In this document: positions 42,716 to 51,416 of the stretch, piece by piece | Position numbering within the stretch: the first letter of the stretch is position 1 | Layout: each line of letters opens with the position of its first letter | Assembly (NCBI GenBank): GCA_964398655.1 | Contig: CAYNNG010000001.1 | Location: 1-64,000 of the forward strand | DNA from: SFFI01 sp964398655 | GTDB taxonomy: Bacteria > Bacillota > Clostridia > Saccharofermentanales > DTU023 | DNA: 64,000 nt | Reading direction: 5' to 3' | Program-made: the position numbers and the translations under genes | Notes under the pieces: model-generated | Database searches by the model: none | The model's input: only the letters and a program-made list of their open reading frames with translations | What the model was told of the DNA's origin: nothing

Positions 42716-42731
42716 AGCCGACAAGCAATAA

Positions 42732-43268
42732 TTATATACGTAAGACTTGGGTCAGTTCAAGTTCCACCGGAGTTTCCCGGCCAAACATGGAAACTGAGAC
42801 TACAAGCTTCTTCTTCTCAGCGTTGATCTCTTCCACCGTACCTACAAAGCCATCCAGGGGGCCGTGGATGATTTTTACGGAGTCGCCGACATCGTAGTCC
42901 ACGATAGGCTCCCAGTTGGACTCCAGCCCGATGATCATGAGTTCTTCATCAGTTAGGGGTACAGGGTTAGTGGGGGAGGATCCGACAAAGCCGGTTACAC
43001 CCCGGGTGTTGCGCACGATGTACCAAATCTCATCGGTCAGGACTAGTTTCACTAGGATATAGCCAGGATAAACCTTGCGCTCGTGGGTCTTGCGCTCGCC
43101 ATCCTTGATCTCCACCACATCTTCCGTGGGGACTAGCACTTCCTGAATATAGTCCTGCAGGCCACGATTTTCGACTATCATGTCCAAGGTTTGCTTAACC
43201 TTGTTTTCATAGCCGGAATAAGTGTGGACTACGTACCAGAGGGCTTCTTCTTTATTGCGTTCAGCCAT
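42732..43268 (-). CDS. nusG: transcription termination/antitermination factor NusG
   Basis: A 178-residue protein with an NGN domain (starting WYVVHTYSGYENKVKQTL) and a C-terminal KOW motif (GDSVKIIHGPLDGFVGTVEEI). It links RNA polymerase to Rho or the ribosome. It starts five bases after the secE stop. Confidence 0.98.
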   Translation of the reverse strand: MAERNKEEALWYVVHTYSGYENKVKQTLDMIVENRGLQDYIQEVLVPTEDVVEIKDGERKTHERKVYPGYILVKLVLTDEIWYIVRNTRGVTGFVGSSPTNPVPLTDEELMIIGLESNWEPIVDYDVGDSVKIIHGPLDGFVGTVEEINAEKKKLVVSVSMFGRETPVELELTQVLRI

Positions 43269-43273
43269 CTAGC

Positions 43274-43693
43274 TTACCCTTCGTTTTTGGTGGTTTCGGC
43301 CTCGGTAGCCTCAGCATCTTCTGCGGGAGCTTCAGTTTCTGCCGCGTCCTCTGCTGCAGGCTCGGCCTCTGCTTCGTCCGCAGTCTCGGTTTCCGGTTCA
43401 AGCGGCGCAGTTACGGCTGGTGTGGCGGCTGGTGCCTGCTTGACATCGTAGAAGCCGGTTACGTTCAGGACCATAGATATGAGCGAGTCGAAAACCAGAA
43501 TAGTTACCACAGCCACCACAATGATGACTAGGACGGCAGCCAGGTTTTTCTTGAACTTGGTCTTGTCAGGCCAAGTAACCTTTTTGAGTTCAGAGGTAAT
43601 GCCCTTGTACCAGGTTTTTACCTTAGCGAAAAAGGACTTTTTATTCTTGTCGGTTTTCTTGTCCTGCTTTTTGGAGCTAGTATCTTTTGCCAT
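43274..43693 (-). CDS. secE: SecE translocase subunit with an acidic C-terminal tail
   Basis: The core (residues 21-85) is a normal Gram-positive SecE: an amphipathic helix, the motif ELKKVTWPDK and one membrane span (about 52-79). The span is followed by 55 residues of mainly Ala, Glu, Thr and Pro that are absent from usual SecE proteins of 60-75 residues. Given SecE topology this tail lies outside the membrane. AAAGAGG precedes the chosen ATG at 43691-43693. Confidence 0.95.
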   Translation of the reverse strand: MAKDTSSKKQDKKTDKNKKSFFAKVKTWYKGITSELKKVTWPDKTKFKKNLAAVLVIIVVAVVTILVFDSLISMVLNVTGFYDVKQAPAATPAVTAPLEPETETADEAEAEPAAEDAAETEAPAEDAEATEAETTKNEG

Positions 43694-43748
43694 GGTAGCC
43701 TCTTTCAGCATGGGAAATAGACCCTAGAGGGGCCATTTCGCAGTCAAA

Positions 43749-43913
43749 TTATTTGGATTCGGTGTGTTTGGTGTGCTTACGGCAAAACGGACAATACTTG
43801 TTCAGTTCGAGTTTTTCCGTAGTGTTCATCTTGTTCTTTTTCGTGTTGTAGTTACGCTGTTTGCATTCGCTGCATACGAGAGCGATTCTGTCGCGTGCTC
43901 CTGGTTTAGCCAT
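43749..43913 (-). CDS. rpmG: 50S ribosomal protein L33
   Basis: A 54-residue L33 beginning MAKPGARDRIALVCSECKQRN and containing two zinc-ligand pairs (CSEC and CPFC), the C+ form. It is the first gene of the rpmG-secE-nusG-rplKA-rplJL unit, a typical Firmicute order. No tRNA-Trp gene separates it from secE here. Confidence 0.95.
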   Translation of the reverse strand: MAKPGARDRIALVCSECKQRNYNTKKNKMNTTEKLELNKYCPFCRKHTKHTESK

Positions 43914-44016
43914 GTCCTTACCTCCCTTTATATCTGAGAAAACAAGCTTTTTCTTACGTTGGATCTAGTTATTTGTCCCACAATAAAAAGAACTTGCGGG
44001 AAAACAAGCAGAGGAA

Positions 44017-44044
44017 ATTATAGCACAATGCCTTGGCCTGTCAA
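44017..44044 (-). promoter_or_regulatory. consensus promoter of the rpmG-secE-nusG-rpl operon
   Basis: On the minus strand TTGACA, a 16-base spacer and TATAAT preceded by TGC. This is the strongest promoter in the window, as expected for ribosomal genes. The leader before rpmG is about 95 bases. Confidence 0.88.
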
Positions 44045-44054
44045 GCACCAAGGC

Positions 44055-44354
44055 CTAAGCGCCGTGTTCACGCCGGTCTTCCAGGACTGCGGCGATGCTA
44101 TCCCAAGTCAAGCCATGCTGGTACAGGAGCACGGTCATATGGTAGAGGAGGTCGGCTCCTTCTTCCGCAATCTGCTGCTGGTCCGCATTTTTGCAGGCTA
44201 AAATCATGGAGTTGCATTGTTCCTGCGTCTTGGCCAGGATACGGTCTTCGCCTTTATCTAAAAGGTAATTAGTATAAGATCCGGTCACCGGCTGTTTGGC
44301 CCGTTCGTCGGTGAGATCGTAAAGGGTTTGAAGTATGGATCCGATTTCACTCAT
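44055..44354 (-). CDS. hisE: HisE-like phosphoribosyl-ATP pyrophosphohydrolase homologue with altered metal site
   Basis: The 99-residue protein matches HisE along its whole length: SYTNYLLDKGEDRILAKTQEQ and EEGADLLYHMTVLL. In active HisE/MazG proteins the region after DRIxKK reads GEExxE, supplying the ExxE metal ligands; here it reads QEQCNS. The downstream ExxD part is kept. No other his gene is nearby. It may be an inactive or repurposed pyrophosphatase, so the symbol is given by homology only. The ribosomal promoter overlaps its 3' end. Confidence 0.75.
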   Translation of the reverse strand: MSEIGSILQTLYDLTDERAKQPVTGSYTNYLLDKGEDRILAKTQEQCNSMILACKNADQQQIAEEGADLLYHMTVLLYQHGLTWDSIAAVLEDRREHGA

Positions 44355-44605
44355 GGGAGGCTTCCTTCCTAATCTGCGAAGAAAAAATTCGCTTTTACCG
44401 GCAAAAGTGCCAGCGGGTGGATAAGCAGGTAGGGACCTGTTATAGGCTTTTCAAGTAATATTTATCATATCATCAAAGGCAGATTCAGGTGTCATAATTT
44501 GTTTTCTGGCCCTTCCTGCCCATGCCCAGACCCTGTAAATTAAGTTATACTTAGGAGCATAAATATAAAACAAACCCCTGCTTGCTAGAGAAGTGAGGAT
44601 ACGCC
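44355..44605. other. divergent promoter region of hisE-like gene and glgB
   Basis: No gene is seen. A TATACT motif on the plus strand (44546-44551) is a plausible -10 for glgB, with only a weak -35 (TGCCCA) 17 bases upstream. The glgB ribosome binding site GTGAGGA lies just before its ATG. Confidence 0.5.
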
Positions 44606-46687
44606 ATGAACGAAGCTTATCTTTTTAATACTGGAAAGAACTACCAAGCCTATAAATACCTGGGCGCCCACCCCTATAAGCTGGGCGATCAAGAGGGCTA
44701 TATTTTCCGGGTTTGGGCTCCCCAGGCCCAAAGTATCGCCTTGTGCGGTTCCTTTAACAATTGGGATGAGAACCAGCACTTCATGGAGAAGGATCCGGCT
44801 ACCGGAATCTGGCAGGCTTTTCGGGCAGATGTCAAGGCCTGGGACCGCTACCAGTACCTGGTCAAGGGCAAAGATGGCTCACTGGTCTACAAGGCAGACC
44901 CTTTTGCAGTCCACCAGGAGACCAGGCCGGCCAAGGCTTCCATTATTTATGAAGCCCCAGATTTTGCCTGGACCGATGCGGAATTTATGAAATCCCGCCC
45001 CTTGGCCCGCGAGCCTCAGCCTCTCAATATTTACGAGGTGCATTGCGGATCTTGGCGGACCTATCCTGATGGTAATTTTTATAACTACCGCGACTTAGGC
45101 CGAGAGCTGGCTGCCTATTGTCAGGATATGGCTTATAACGCGGTGGAGCTCCTGCCCATCATGGAGCACCCTCTGGACGCTTCCTGGGGCTACCAGGTAA
45201 CAGGTTATTTCGCCCCGACCTCCCGCTTCGGCACACCTGACGATTTCAAAGCCATGGTCAATACCCTGCATGAGGCTGGGATTCGAGTAATTTTGGACTG
45301 GGTACCCGCCCACTATCCCAAGGACGCTTTTGGCCTCTACCACTTTGACGGCTCACCCTGTTATGAGTATGCGGACCCCCGCCTGGGCGAACAGCAGGCC
45401 TGGGGAACCATGGTTTTTGACTATTCCAAGGCTGAGGTGCAATCCTTCCTCTTATCGTCCGCTTATTATTGGCTGGCCGAGTATCACTTGGATGGGCTCC
45501 GGGTAGATGCCGTGTCTTCCATGATTTACCTGGACTATGGCCGCACCGAGTATGTAAAAAACCGCTTTGGCGGCAATGATAACCTGGAGGCCCTCTATTT
45601 CCTGCGGACCTGCAACGAGGTCCTGGCCAAGAACTTCCCCCAGGCCCTCTTAATCGCCGAAGAATCTACCGCCTATCCTCATATTACTAAGCCTGTAGAA
45701 GAAGGCGGCCTAGGTTTTACTCATAAATGGAATATGGGCTGGATGCATGACACCTTAAACTACATGTCGGTAGATTATTACGCCCGCAAATACCACCACA
45801 ACAAGATGTCTTTCTCTATGACCTATGCCTTCTCCGAGCACTATATCCTGCCCTATTCCCACGATGAAGTGGTGCATGGCAAAAAGTCCATTATTGGCAG
45901 GATGCCTGGAGATATCTGGCGTCAGTGTGCCAGCCTTAAGACCTGCTACGCCTGGCAGTTTACCCACCCCGGCGGCAAGCTCAATTTTATGGGCAACGAC
46001 TTTGGTCAATTCGTGGAATGGAGGGAGTATGAGGAGCTCCAGTGGTTCATGCTGGAGCACAATCACCACAGGCAGATTCAAGATTTCAACCGGGCCCTGC
46101 ACCGGCTCTACCTCAGCCACCCCGCCCTCTACATGGACGACCAATCTTGGCATGGTTTCCGCTGGGTTCAGGTAGATGACAGGGAGAACTCCGTGTTCGC
46201 CGTCAGCCGTATTTATAAGGACCAAGAAATACTCGTGGTCCTAAATATGACCCCTGCCGTATTGGATGGCTATGAGCTAGAGGTGGAAAACTGTGGCACC
46301 TATACCCTTCTGCTCAATTCCGACGACAGCCAATGGGGCGGATCGGCTTATTTAGGCCCCGAGACCGAGGGCAAGGTATATCAGACCTCTCCCCTGGATA
46401 GTAAAGACCTTGACCGGCGGCAGCAGGATGAACTGGTCCTCCTCAAGGACCTCCATAAAAAGGCTGCTCAGCAGCGGACTACCTTCCTCAAACAGCGCCG
46501 GAAACTCTACAAATCCTACAGCCAGCTCCTGGGCACAGAAAATCCCGACCAGGACCTCGTGGCAGGCCTGGTAGGAGATGTGGCTCCCCTGCCCCAAGTT
46601 GACGTACAAAAGGCAAAGCCCAAGCTGATTTTGGACCTGCCTCCCCTGTCGGCGATGTTCTTGGAATTTAAGCGGTCGCAAGAATAA
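44606..46687 (+). CDS. glgB: 1,4-alpha-glucan branching enzyme (GH13)
   Basis: The 693-residue enzyme makes alpha-1,6 branches in glycogen. An N-terminal CBM48 (about 33-110, LCGSFNNWDENQHFM) precedes the GH13 barrel, with the nucleophile in DGLRVDAVSSM (about 298), the acid in LIAEES (about 350) and SHDEVVHGK (about 418). The C-terminal beta domain is interrupted at about 595-672 by a charged helical insert before PPLSAMFLEF. No other glg gene is beside it. The start codon follows GTGAGGA. Confidence 0.95.
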   Translation: MNEAYLFNTGKNYQAYKYLGAHPYKLGDQEGYIFRVWAPQAQSIALCGSFNNWDENQHFMEKDPATGIWQAFRADVKAWDRYQYLVKGKDGSLVYKADPFAVHQETRPAKASIIYEAPDFAWTDAEFMKSRPLAREPQPLNIYEVHCGSWRTYPDGNFYNYRDLGRELAAYCQDMAYNAVELLPIMEHPLDASWGYQVTGYFAPTSRFGTPDDFKAMVNTLHEAGIRVILDWVPAHYPKDAFGLYHFDGSPCYEYADPRLGEQQAWGTMVFDYSKAEVQSFLLSSAYYWLAEYHLDGLRVDAVSSMIYLDYGRTEYVKNRFGGNDNLEALYFLRTCNEVLAKNFPQALLIAEESTAYPHITKPVEEGGLGFTHKWNMGWMHDTLNYMSVDYYARKYHHNKMSFSMTYAFSEHYILPYSHDEVVHGKKSIIGRMPGDIWRQCASLKTCYAWQFTHPGGKLNFMGNDFGQFVEWREYEELQWFMLEHNHHRQIQDFNRALHRLYLSHPALYMDDQSWHGFRWVQVDDRENSVFAVSRIYKDQEILVVLNMTPAVLDGYELEVENCGTYTLLLNSDDSQWGGSAYLGPETEGKVYQTSPLDSKDLDRRQQDELVLLKDLHKKAAQQRTTFLKQRRKLYKSYSQLLGTENPDQDLVAGLVGDVAPLPQVDVQKAKPKLILDLPPLSAMFLEFKRSQE

Positions 46688-46780
46688 ACCTATTAGGGGG
46701 GTGCGGACAAAATTTTGGACAAGTTTGCAAGAAACAGTTGGCTGTTCACCCTGCTTTAGGAAACGAAATAAGAGCTGAGC

Positions 46781-47776
46781 TTAGATGCCTAAGATAAGGT
46801 AGCGCGCAGCCAAAATCACAAAAAAAGCGATACCTGCTCCTAGATAAAACAGGTGGATAGTCTTGTCTATGTCGCGGATTTCCGGAGTCCGCTTGGCGTC
46901 GCCAATGCTGGGCTTCACAATTTCTACGCCTCCATAGCTATGGGTACCACCCAGCTGGATGCCCAGGGCGCCGGCCGCCACAGCTTCGGTTTGGGCGGAG
47001 TTGGGTGACAGGTGGTTATGCCGGTCCCGGCGGAAGATCCGCCAGCCCTCGTGAAAGTTCAGACCAGCCAAGGGCGAGGCCAAGAGTAAACAAAGAGCGG
47101 CCAGACGGGCGGGCAGGAAATTTACCACGTCATCCAGGCGGGCTGCCGCCTTGCCAAAGTCTTCATAGCGGGCGTTGTGGTAGCCCAGCATAGAGTCCAT
47201 GGTGTTAATCACCTTGTAAAAAAACATACCCGGCAGGTCAAAGAGCGCGAAAAAGAATAAAGGGGCCACCATCCCATCAGCAAAGTTTTCGGCCACCGTC
47301 TCCACGGCTGCCTTAATCACCTCAGTATCAGAGAGTTCGGCGGTGTCTCGGCCTACAATCCGGGCCAGGCGCAGACGGGCGGCAGGCAGGCCTTGGGTAC
47401 GAAGAGCCGCCGCTACCATCCCTGCTTCCTGGGCCAGACCTTTAAGGGCCAGGAGCTGCCAGACCAAAATCAGACGAAAGAGCAAATACAAATAAGGGTT
47501 AAGGCTGAAGAGCAAACGGAGGACGGCTTGCAGGGCCAGGGTGAGACCAACGGGCAAGAAGATAGCCAAGAGGACTCCCCGGCTGAGGCGCTGAGCGGGG
47601 GTCAAGAGGGGGCGGTTGAGCTGGCGATCAAAAAAGCTGATCAGCTTCCCTACCAGGACCACAGGGTGCAGGCTGGAGGACGGGTCAGCGAGGATCAGGT
47701 CCAGAACCAAGGCCAGGAGAGCGGTGAGGTAAAAACTGGTCTGGGCCAGATTGTTGAGTTCCCAAGCAAGCGGCAT
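46781..47776 (-). CDS. cbiB: adenosylcobinamide-phosphate synthase CbiB/CobD
   Basis: A 331-residue membrane enzyme that attaches aminopropanol phosphate to adenosylcobyric acid. Family landmarks are LDLILADPSSSLHPVVLVG at the N-terminus, ADGMVAPLFFFAL, and MDSMLGYHNARYEDFGKAAARLDD. The ATG shares its A with the stop of the upstream P-loop gene (TAATG). Confidence 0.95.
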   Translation of the reverse strand: MPLAWELNNLAQTSFYLTALLALVLDLILADPSSSLHPVVLVGKLISFFDRQLNRPLLTPAQRLSRGVLLAIFLPVGLTLALQAVLRLLFSLNPYLYLLFRLILVWQLLALKGLAQEAGMVAAALRTQGLPAARLRLARIVGRDTAELSDTEVIKAAVETVAENFADGMVAPLFFFALFDLPGMFFYKVINTMDSMLGYHNARYEDFGKAAARLDDVVNFLPARLAALCLLLASPLAGLNFHEGWRIFRRDRHNHLSPNSAQTEAVAAGALGIQLGGTHSYGGVEIVKPSIGDAKRTPEIRDIDKTIHLFYLGAGIAFFVILAARYLILGI

Positions 47777-48141
47777 TAATCTAGTTCCTCATTTTTCAGA
47801 CAGAGGCCCAGGCCGACAAAGACCCGGTAGACTTGCGTGGCCCGGCTGGCTAAATTCTGCAGCAGGGCACCATTGAACTCACGCAGACTCCTCTCTTGGG
47901 CATCTAAGGGGACGAGGCCGCAACCTACATCTTCCATGATGCAGATGTACTGGCCTTGGAGCTCCGCCTGGAGATAGTCCAGGCGATTATCCAGGTCCTG
48001 CCGGGACAACTTAGAGAGGTCTGGCAGAATCTGGCGGAGGTCATAGATGGGCAGGTCTAAGCCCTCGGACCGGTAAGAGTCACGCAGCTGTTGGGCGAAG
48101 TGGGTCTTGCCTTGGGCGGCACCGCCAAATATGAGGATCAT
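47776..48141 (-). CDS. short CobU-like P-loop protein
   Basis: The 121-residue protein has a P-loop GGAAQGKT (6-13) and a C-terminal half resembling CobU (CGLVPLDAQERSLREFNG, then VYRVFVGLGLCLK). Authentic CobU is about 180 residues and needs a histidine that becomes guanylylated; that central part is missing here. A second, fuller CobU lies at 49506-50261. It may be an accessory kinase-like protein, or supply one of the CobU activities. It is cotranscribed between cobS and cbiB. Confidence 0.7.
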   Translation of the reverse strand: MILIFGGAAQGKTHFAQQLRDSYRSEGLDLPIYDLRQILPDLSKLSRQDLDNRLDYLQAELQGQYICIMEDVGCGLVPLDAQERSLREFNGALLQNLASRATQVYRVFVGLGLCLKNEELD

Positions 48142-48157
48142 GGGCAGGTCTCTCCTT

Positions 48158-48973
48158 CTAAAGACGTAAAAGCAGACTCAAAAGCAGCAGGCTGAAGTCA
48201 GAAAACAAGCAGAGGGCTTGGCCGGCCAGGTCACCGGAAATGCCGCCAAAAGTCCGCTGGTAGTAGGTCCGGGCAGCCTGCCAAGCGAGTGCTAACAACA
48301 GGGTCAAGACGAGTCCCCGCCAACCTAAGGCGAGGGAAAGGACCAAGGCCCAAATTAGGCCATGGACCACTAGCAGACGGTTGGCCAAGGGGTCAGGTTC
48401 AGGGGCCATAGTCCGTGACATGCCGGTCTTCTGAGCCTTGGGCATGACCTGGGTTAAGCCCCCCGATAAGGCGCGCAGGAAGGCCGGCAAAACCAGCAGG
48501 GTCATAAATAGTCGGGCCTGAGAGGTATTCTGGGGCACCAGCCTATAGAGGTCCGACCACAAGATAATCTGCCAGAGACTGTGAATGACCAGAGCAATAA
48601 CCGCCATGGGCCCGGTCAAGGGGTCATGCATGATCTCCAGCATGCGGTCACGGTCGCGCCGGGAGAAGATAGCATCCGAGGCATCCGCCAGGCCATCTAA
48701 GTGGATAAAGCCCGTGAGATAGGCTTCAAGACTATAAATCAGGAGCCCAAATACCAGACCCGAGAGGCCAACAGCCCGGGCCAAAAGTAAAACTAGGCCC
48801 TGGCAAAGCCCGATCGCCGCCCCCACCAGTGGGAAGGCGGCCAGAGTGAAGCGGAGATTTTCCGGATGATAGGCGGGGGCCTTCACCGGAAAGAGGGAGA
48901 AGGTCGAAAAGGCCGTAAGGATGCCGCTCCAGATTTGGGACCAGATCTTAGGCGGGGTTGAGACTTTTGCCAT
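48158..48973 (-). CDS. cobS: adenosylcobinamide-GDP ribazoletransferase
   Basis: The 271-residue membrane enzyme joins adenosylcobinamide-GDP to alpha-ribazole. The family motif FIHLDGLADASDAIFSRR with RMLEIMHDPLTGPMAV is intact, and there are about six membrane spans. It begins three bases after the preceding small gene. Confidence 0.95.
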   Translation of the reverse strand: MAKVSTPPKIWSQIWSGILTAFSTFSLFPVKAPAYHPENLRFTLAAFPLVGAAIGLCQGLVLLLARAVGLSGLVFGLLIYSLEAYLTGFIHLDGLADASDAIFSRRDRDRMLEIMHDPLTGPMAVIALVIHSLWQIILWSDLYRLVPQNTSQARLFMTLLVLPAFLRALSGGLTQVMPKAQKTGMSRTMAPEPDPLANRLLVVHGLIWALVLSLALGWRGLVLTLLLALAWQAARTYYQRTFGGISGDLAGQALCLFSDFSLLLLSLLLRL

Positions 48974-48976
48974 GCT

Positions 48977-49336
48977 TTAGTCGTCGGTTTGGCCCTGCTT
49001 CGAAAGGATAGCTGCAGCAGCCGCACAGGCTGGGCAATCGCAGTATTTTTCGCCTTGGGACTGGCGTTTCTGCGCATGGGTCAAAATCTGCTGGGCCAAT
49101 TCTGGGCCAAAGACTTTCTGCCCTTCGCTCGACTGGGCAAACGCGATCAGCTGATCCAGGGGCATGATATCGGCCTGCATTTCCGCCATCAGTTTGTGGG
49201 TTTGTTCTGCTTCCTGAGGGGTGTCCAGGGCTGCAAGCCAGGCCTGGCCGGCAGCCTTGGCTTCTGCGGAACAGGAATCTGCGGCCACGAGTTGTTCTAC
49301 TTGAGTTTTGAGAAAAGCTTTTACTTCTGCGTTCAT
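48977..49336 (-). CDS. small conserved protein with a C-terminal CxCxxC motif
   Basis: A 119-residue soluble protein, Ala/Gln/Glu-rich and helical, ending in YCDCPACAAAAAIL. Similar short Clostridial proteins are sometimes labelled as heat shock protein 90 in databases, but nothing here resembles Hsp90. The paired cysteines could bind a metal or cobalamin-linked partner. It lies directly before cobS, with AGGAGG before the ATG, so a link to corrinoid metabolism is possible but unproven. Confidence 0.7.
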   Translation of the reverse strand: MNAEVKAFLKTQVEQLVAADSCSAEAKAAGQAWLAALDTPQEAEQTHKLMAEMQADIMPLDQLIAFAQSSEGQKVFGPELAQQILTHAQKRQSQGEKYCDCPACAAAAAILSKQGQTDD

Positions 49337-49505
49337 GAGATAAACCTCCTAAGGGGCACAAGCTGACTTGGGGCCAGCTTGGTCGTATCTAGCCAAAGGA
49401 AACCAGTACATGGCAAGCGGCTAATTTTCGCCTGTACAAGTCGGCTCCCTACTCTTTGATTCTATACTTTACGGGCGGTCAGAGAAAGTCAGGGCTGCTC
49501 TCCCG

Positions 49506-50261
49506 CTACTTGCCCCCTTCAGACAGGCCAGGGCCCGACCAAGCCAAGGGAATACCGGCCGCCACTTCCACCAGCCAGCAGGCAGGGTCTGCAGCCAGAC
49601 CTTGATGGACCAGGTCCAGGGTATCCAGCCAAAGCTGGGACCAGGGATCGGGGGCTGGGCAGTTGCTGAAAACATCGTTTGAGGCGATGAGGAGCAAGCT
49701 GGTCTGGTTTTTAAGCCAGGCCAAGTCCTCCAACAGGTCTTGGGCAATCTGGCCTGCCAGATCTGGCGCCGGCGCTTGGTCATAGTTTGCGGGCAAGCCC
49801 CAGGCAGTTTGCCGGTCTTGATTGTGAGGGCTGAATATTTCGTTGGCAGTCAAAGTGCCCAGGCACTCCAGGAGCAGGACGGACTGGGAGTGGGGGGAGA
49901 CAGGTCGCAGGGACTCACCATTTGAGGACTGCCCCTTCAGCTTCAAGAAATAGTCCCGCAAGTGTAGGGGGAGATTGCAGCTGGCCTCCAGGGTCTCAAA
50001 ACCCTTGCCCGCCCGCTGGGCCCTGTGTCTGTCTACCCGCGCCTGGTTTTCCGGATCCTCCCCCACCTCTAAGGTGGCTAGGTACAAGAGGGGAACCTGC
50101 CAGGCGCGCGCCATCGCTTGAGCCCAAATTTCCAAGCACTTGGACTTGCCGGACTTACTTCCTCCTACAGCAAGGACCAGCTGGCCTGGCTGCAGGCTTA
50201 AGTCGCGCGCCTCAGTTGCCAGTACGGAAGCCTTAAGCCTGGTGGGAATCCTGACTTGCAT
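49506..50261 (-). CDS. cobU: adenosylcobinamide kinase / guanylyltransferase
   Basis: This bifunctional enzyme phosphorylates adenosylcobinamide and then transfers GMP. The protein (251 residues) has the P-loop GGSKSGKS at about 33-40, the guanylylation-site region RVDRHRAQR (H79) and LLLECLGTLTANEIF. The length exceeds the usual 180 because of an N-terminal stretch and an insert near 120. The start ATG at 50259-50261 lies inside the end of cobT, so the genes overlap by about 29 bases; other ATGs a little upstream are possible. Confidence 0.88.
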   Translation of the reverse strand: MQVRIPTRLKASVLATEARDLSLQPGQLVLAVGGSKSGKSKCLEIWAQAMARAWQVPLLYLATLEVGEDPENQARVDRHRAQRAGKGFETLEASCNLPLHLRDYFLKLKGQSSNGESLRPVSPHSQSVLLLECLGTLTANEIFSPHNQDRQTAWGLPANYDQAPAPDLAGQIAQDLLEDLAWLKNQTSLLLIASNDVFSNCPAPDPWSQLWLDTLDLVHQGLAADPACWLVEVAAGIPLAWSGPGLSEGGK

Positions 50262-51414
50262 AGTCCTCATAAGCCTCGACCTGGCCTTGTTCAAAACTGG
50301 GCATCTGAGTGAACACCTCTTGTGTCATCTCTAAAAGGGGCAAGAGGAAGAGGGCTCCTGCGCCTTCGCCTAAAGCCAGGTCTAGTTCTAGGGTGGGCTG
50401 GAGTCCCAGGTCTTGGGCAATGAAGCCCGAACATTTTTCCCGCGGTTTATGGCTGGGCAGGAAGTAGGCTGCCGCCTCCGGAGCGTAGCGCGAAGCCACT
50501 AGGGCAGCGGCGTAGGAGATCAGTCCATCCAAAATGACAGGCAGATGGGCGTGGGCCGCACCCAGGTACAGACCGGCCAGGGCCGCGATGTCCAGGCCGC
50601 CTACCGCGGCAAGGTAGCTTGTAATATCCTCACCCTCTAGTTGGTCTGCGTACTTGTCGTAAGCCTTCTGCAGGACCTGTTTTTTATGGTCCAGGCCTTG
50701 ATCAGACAAGCCGGCTCCGTGGCCGCAGACCTCAGGGATATCTAGTTGTAAGAGCAGCGAAGAGATAAGAGTAGAAGTGGAGGTGTTGCCAATCCCCATC
50801 TCCCCTCCAACTAGGATTTTATAGCCAGCCTCCTGGGCAGCTTCGGCCAGGGTGATGCCCGTTACCAGGGCTTGCAGGCACTCTGCCCGGGTCATAGCTG
50901 GCTCTTCCAGCAAGTTGCGGGTCCCTTGGGGCCTCACCACAGCTTCTATCACGCCCACGTGGGTGCTGCCGCTTGCGCAATAATCTGCCGCACCCAGGTT
51001 TACGGGGTAAAGATCCAAGCCCAACTCTTGAGCCAAGATCGCTACCGTGGACTTACCTTCCGTCATATTGACTAGGACCTGGCTGGTGACCTCCTGGCCG
51101 CATTGGCTAACCCCCTCTGCAACCAGTCCGTTGTCCGCCACCATGCAAAAAATACCCACGGGACGCAAGGCTGGCCGCTTTTGCCTTTGCAGGGCGGCGA
51201 GTTCTGCCCAGTAGTCCTCTAAAACACCCAGGGAATGCAGAGGTTTGCACAGCTGGTCCCAAGCCCGGAACATACCCGCCAGGTAGGCAGGATCTCCACT
51301 CGTAATCTCTGCCAGGTAAGCAGCGAGTTTTTCCTCCTGGACTAACTGGGCGCAGCGGCTGCGGCTCTCCTCGTAACATGCGGCAAAATTGGTTTTAGGA
51401 TCAAGCTTAGGCAT
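50233..51414 (-). CDS. cobT: nicotinate-nucleotide:dimethylbenzimidazole phosphoribosyltransferase
   Basis: CobT makes the nucleotide of the lower ligand of cobalamin. The 393-residue protein has GGEMGIGNTSTSTLI (about 197-211), GHGAGLSD and the catalytic glutamate region LGEGAGALFLLPLL near residue 348. It is 3 bases after the precorrin-2-dehydrogenase-like gene and overlaps cobU. Confidence 0.95.
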   Translation of the reverse strand: MPKLDPKTNFAACYEESRSRCAQLVQEEKLAAYLAEITSGDPAYLAGMFRAWDQLCKPLHSLGVLEDYWAELAALQRQKRPALRPVGIFCMVADNGLVAEGVSQCGQEVTSQVLVNMTEGKSTVAILAQELGLDLYPVNLGAADYCASGSTHVGVIEAVVRPQGTRNLLEEPAMTRAECLQALVTGITLAEAAQEAGYKILVGGEMGIGNTSTSTLISSLLLQLDIPEVCGHGAGLSDQGLDHKKQVLQKAYDKYADQLEGEDITSYLAAVGGLDIAALAGLYLGAAHAHLPVILDGLISYAAALVASRYAPEAAAYFLPSHKPREKCSGFIAQDLGLQPTLELDLALGEGAGALFLLPLLEMTQEVFTQMPSFEQGQVEAYEDYASQDSHQA

Positions 51415-51416
51415 GA

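Noticed and set aside
43714..43748. tRNA-Trp gene between rpmG and secE
   Set aside because: The spacer is under 60 bases and has no cloverleaf; no tRNA gene was recognised anywhere in the window.
46688..46780. Insertion-sequence end (GGACAAAATTTTGGAC) between glgB and cbiB
   Set aside because: It is a short dyad without a transposase gene, target duplication or second end in the window.
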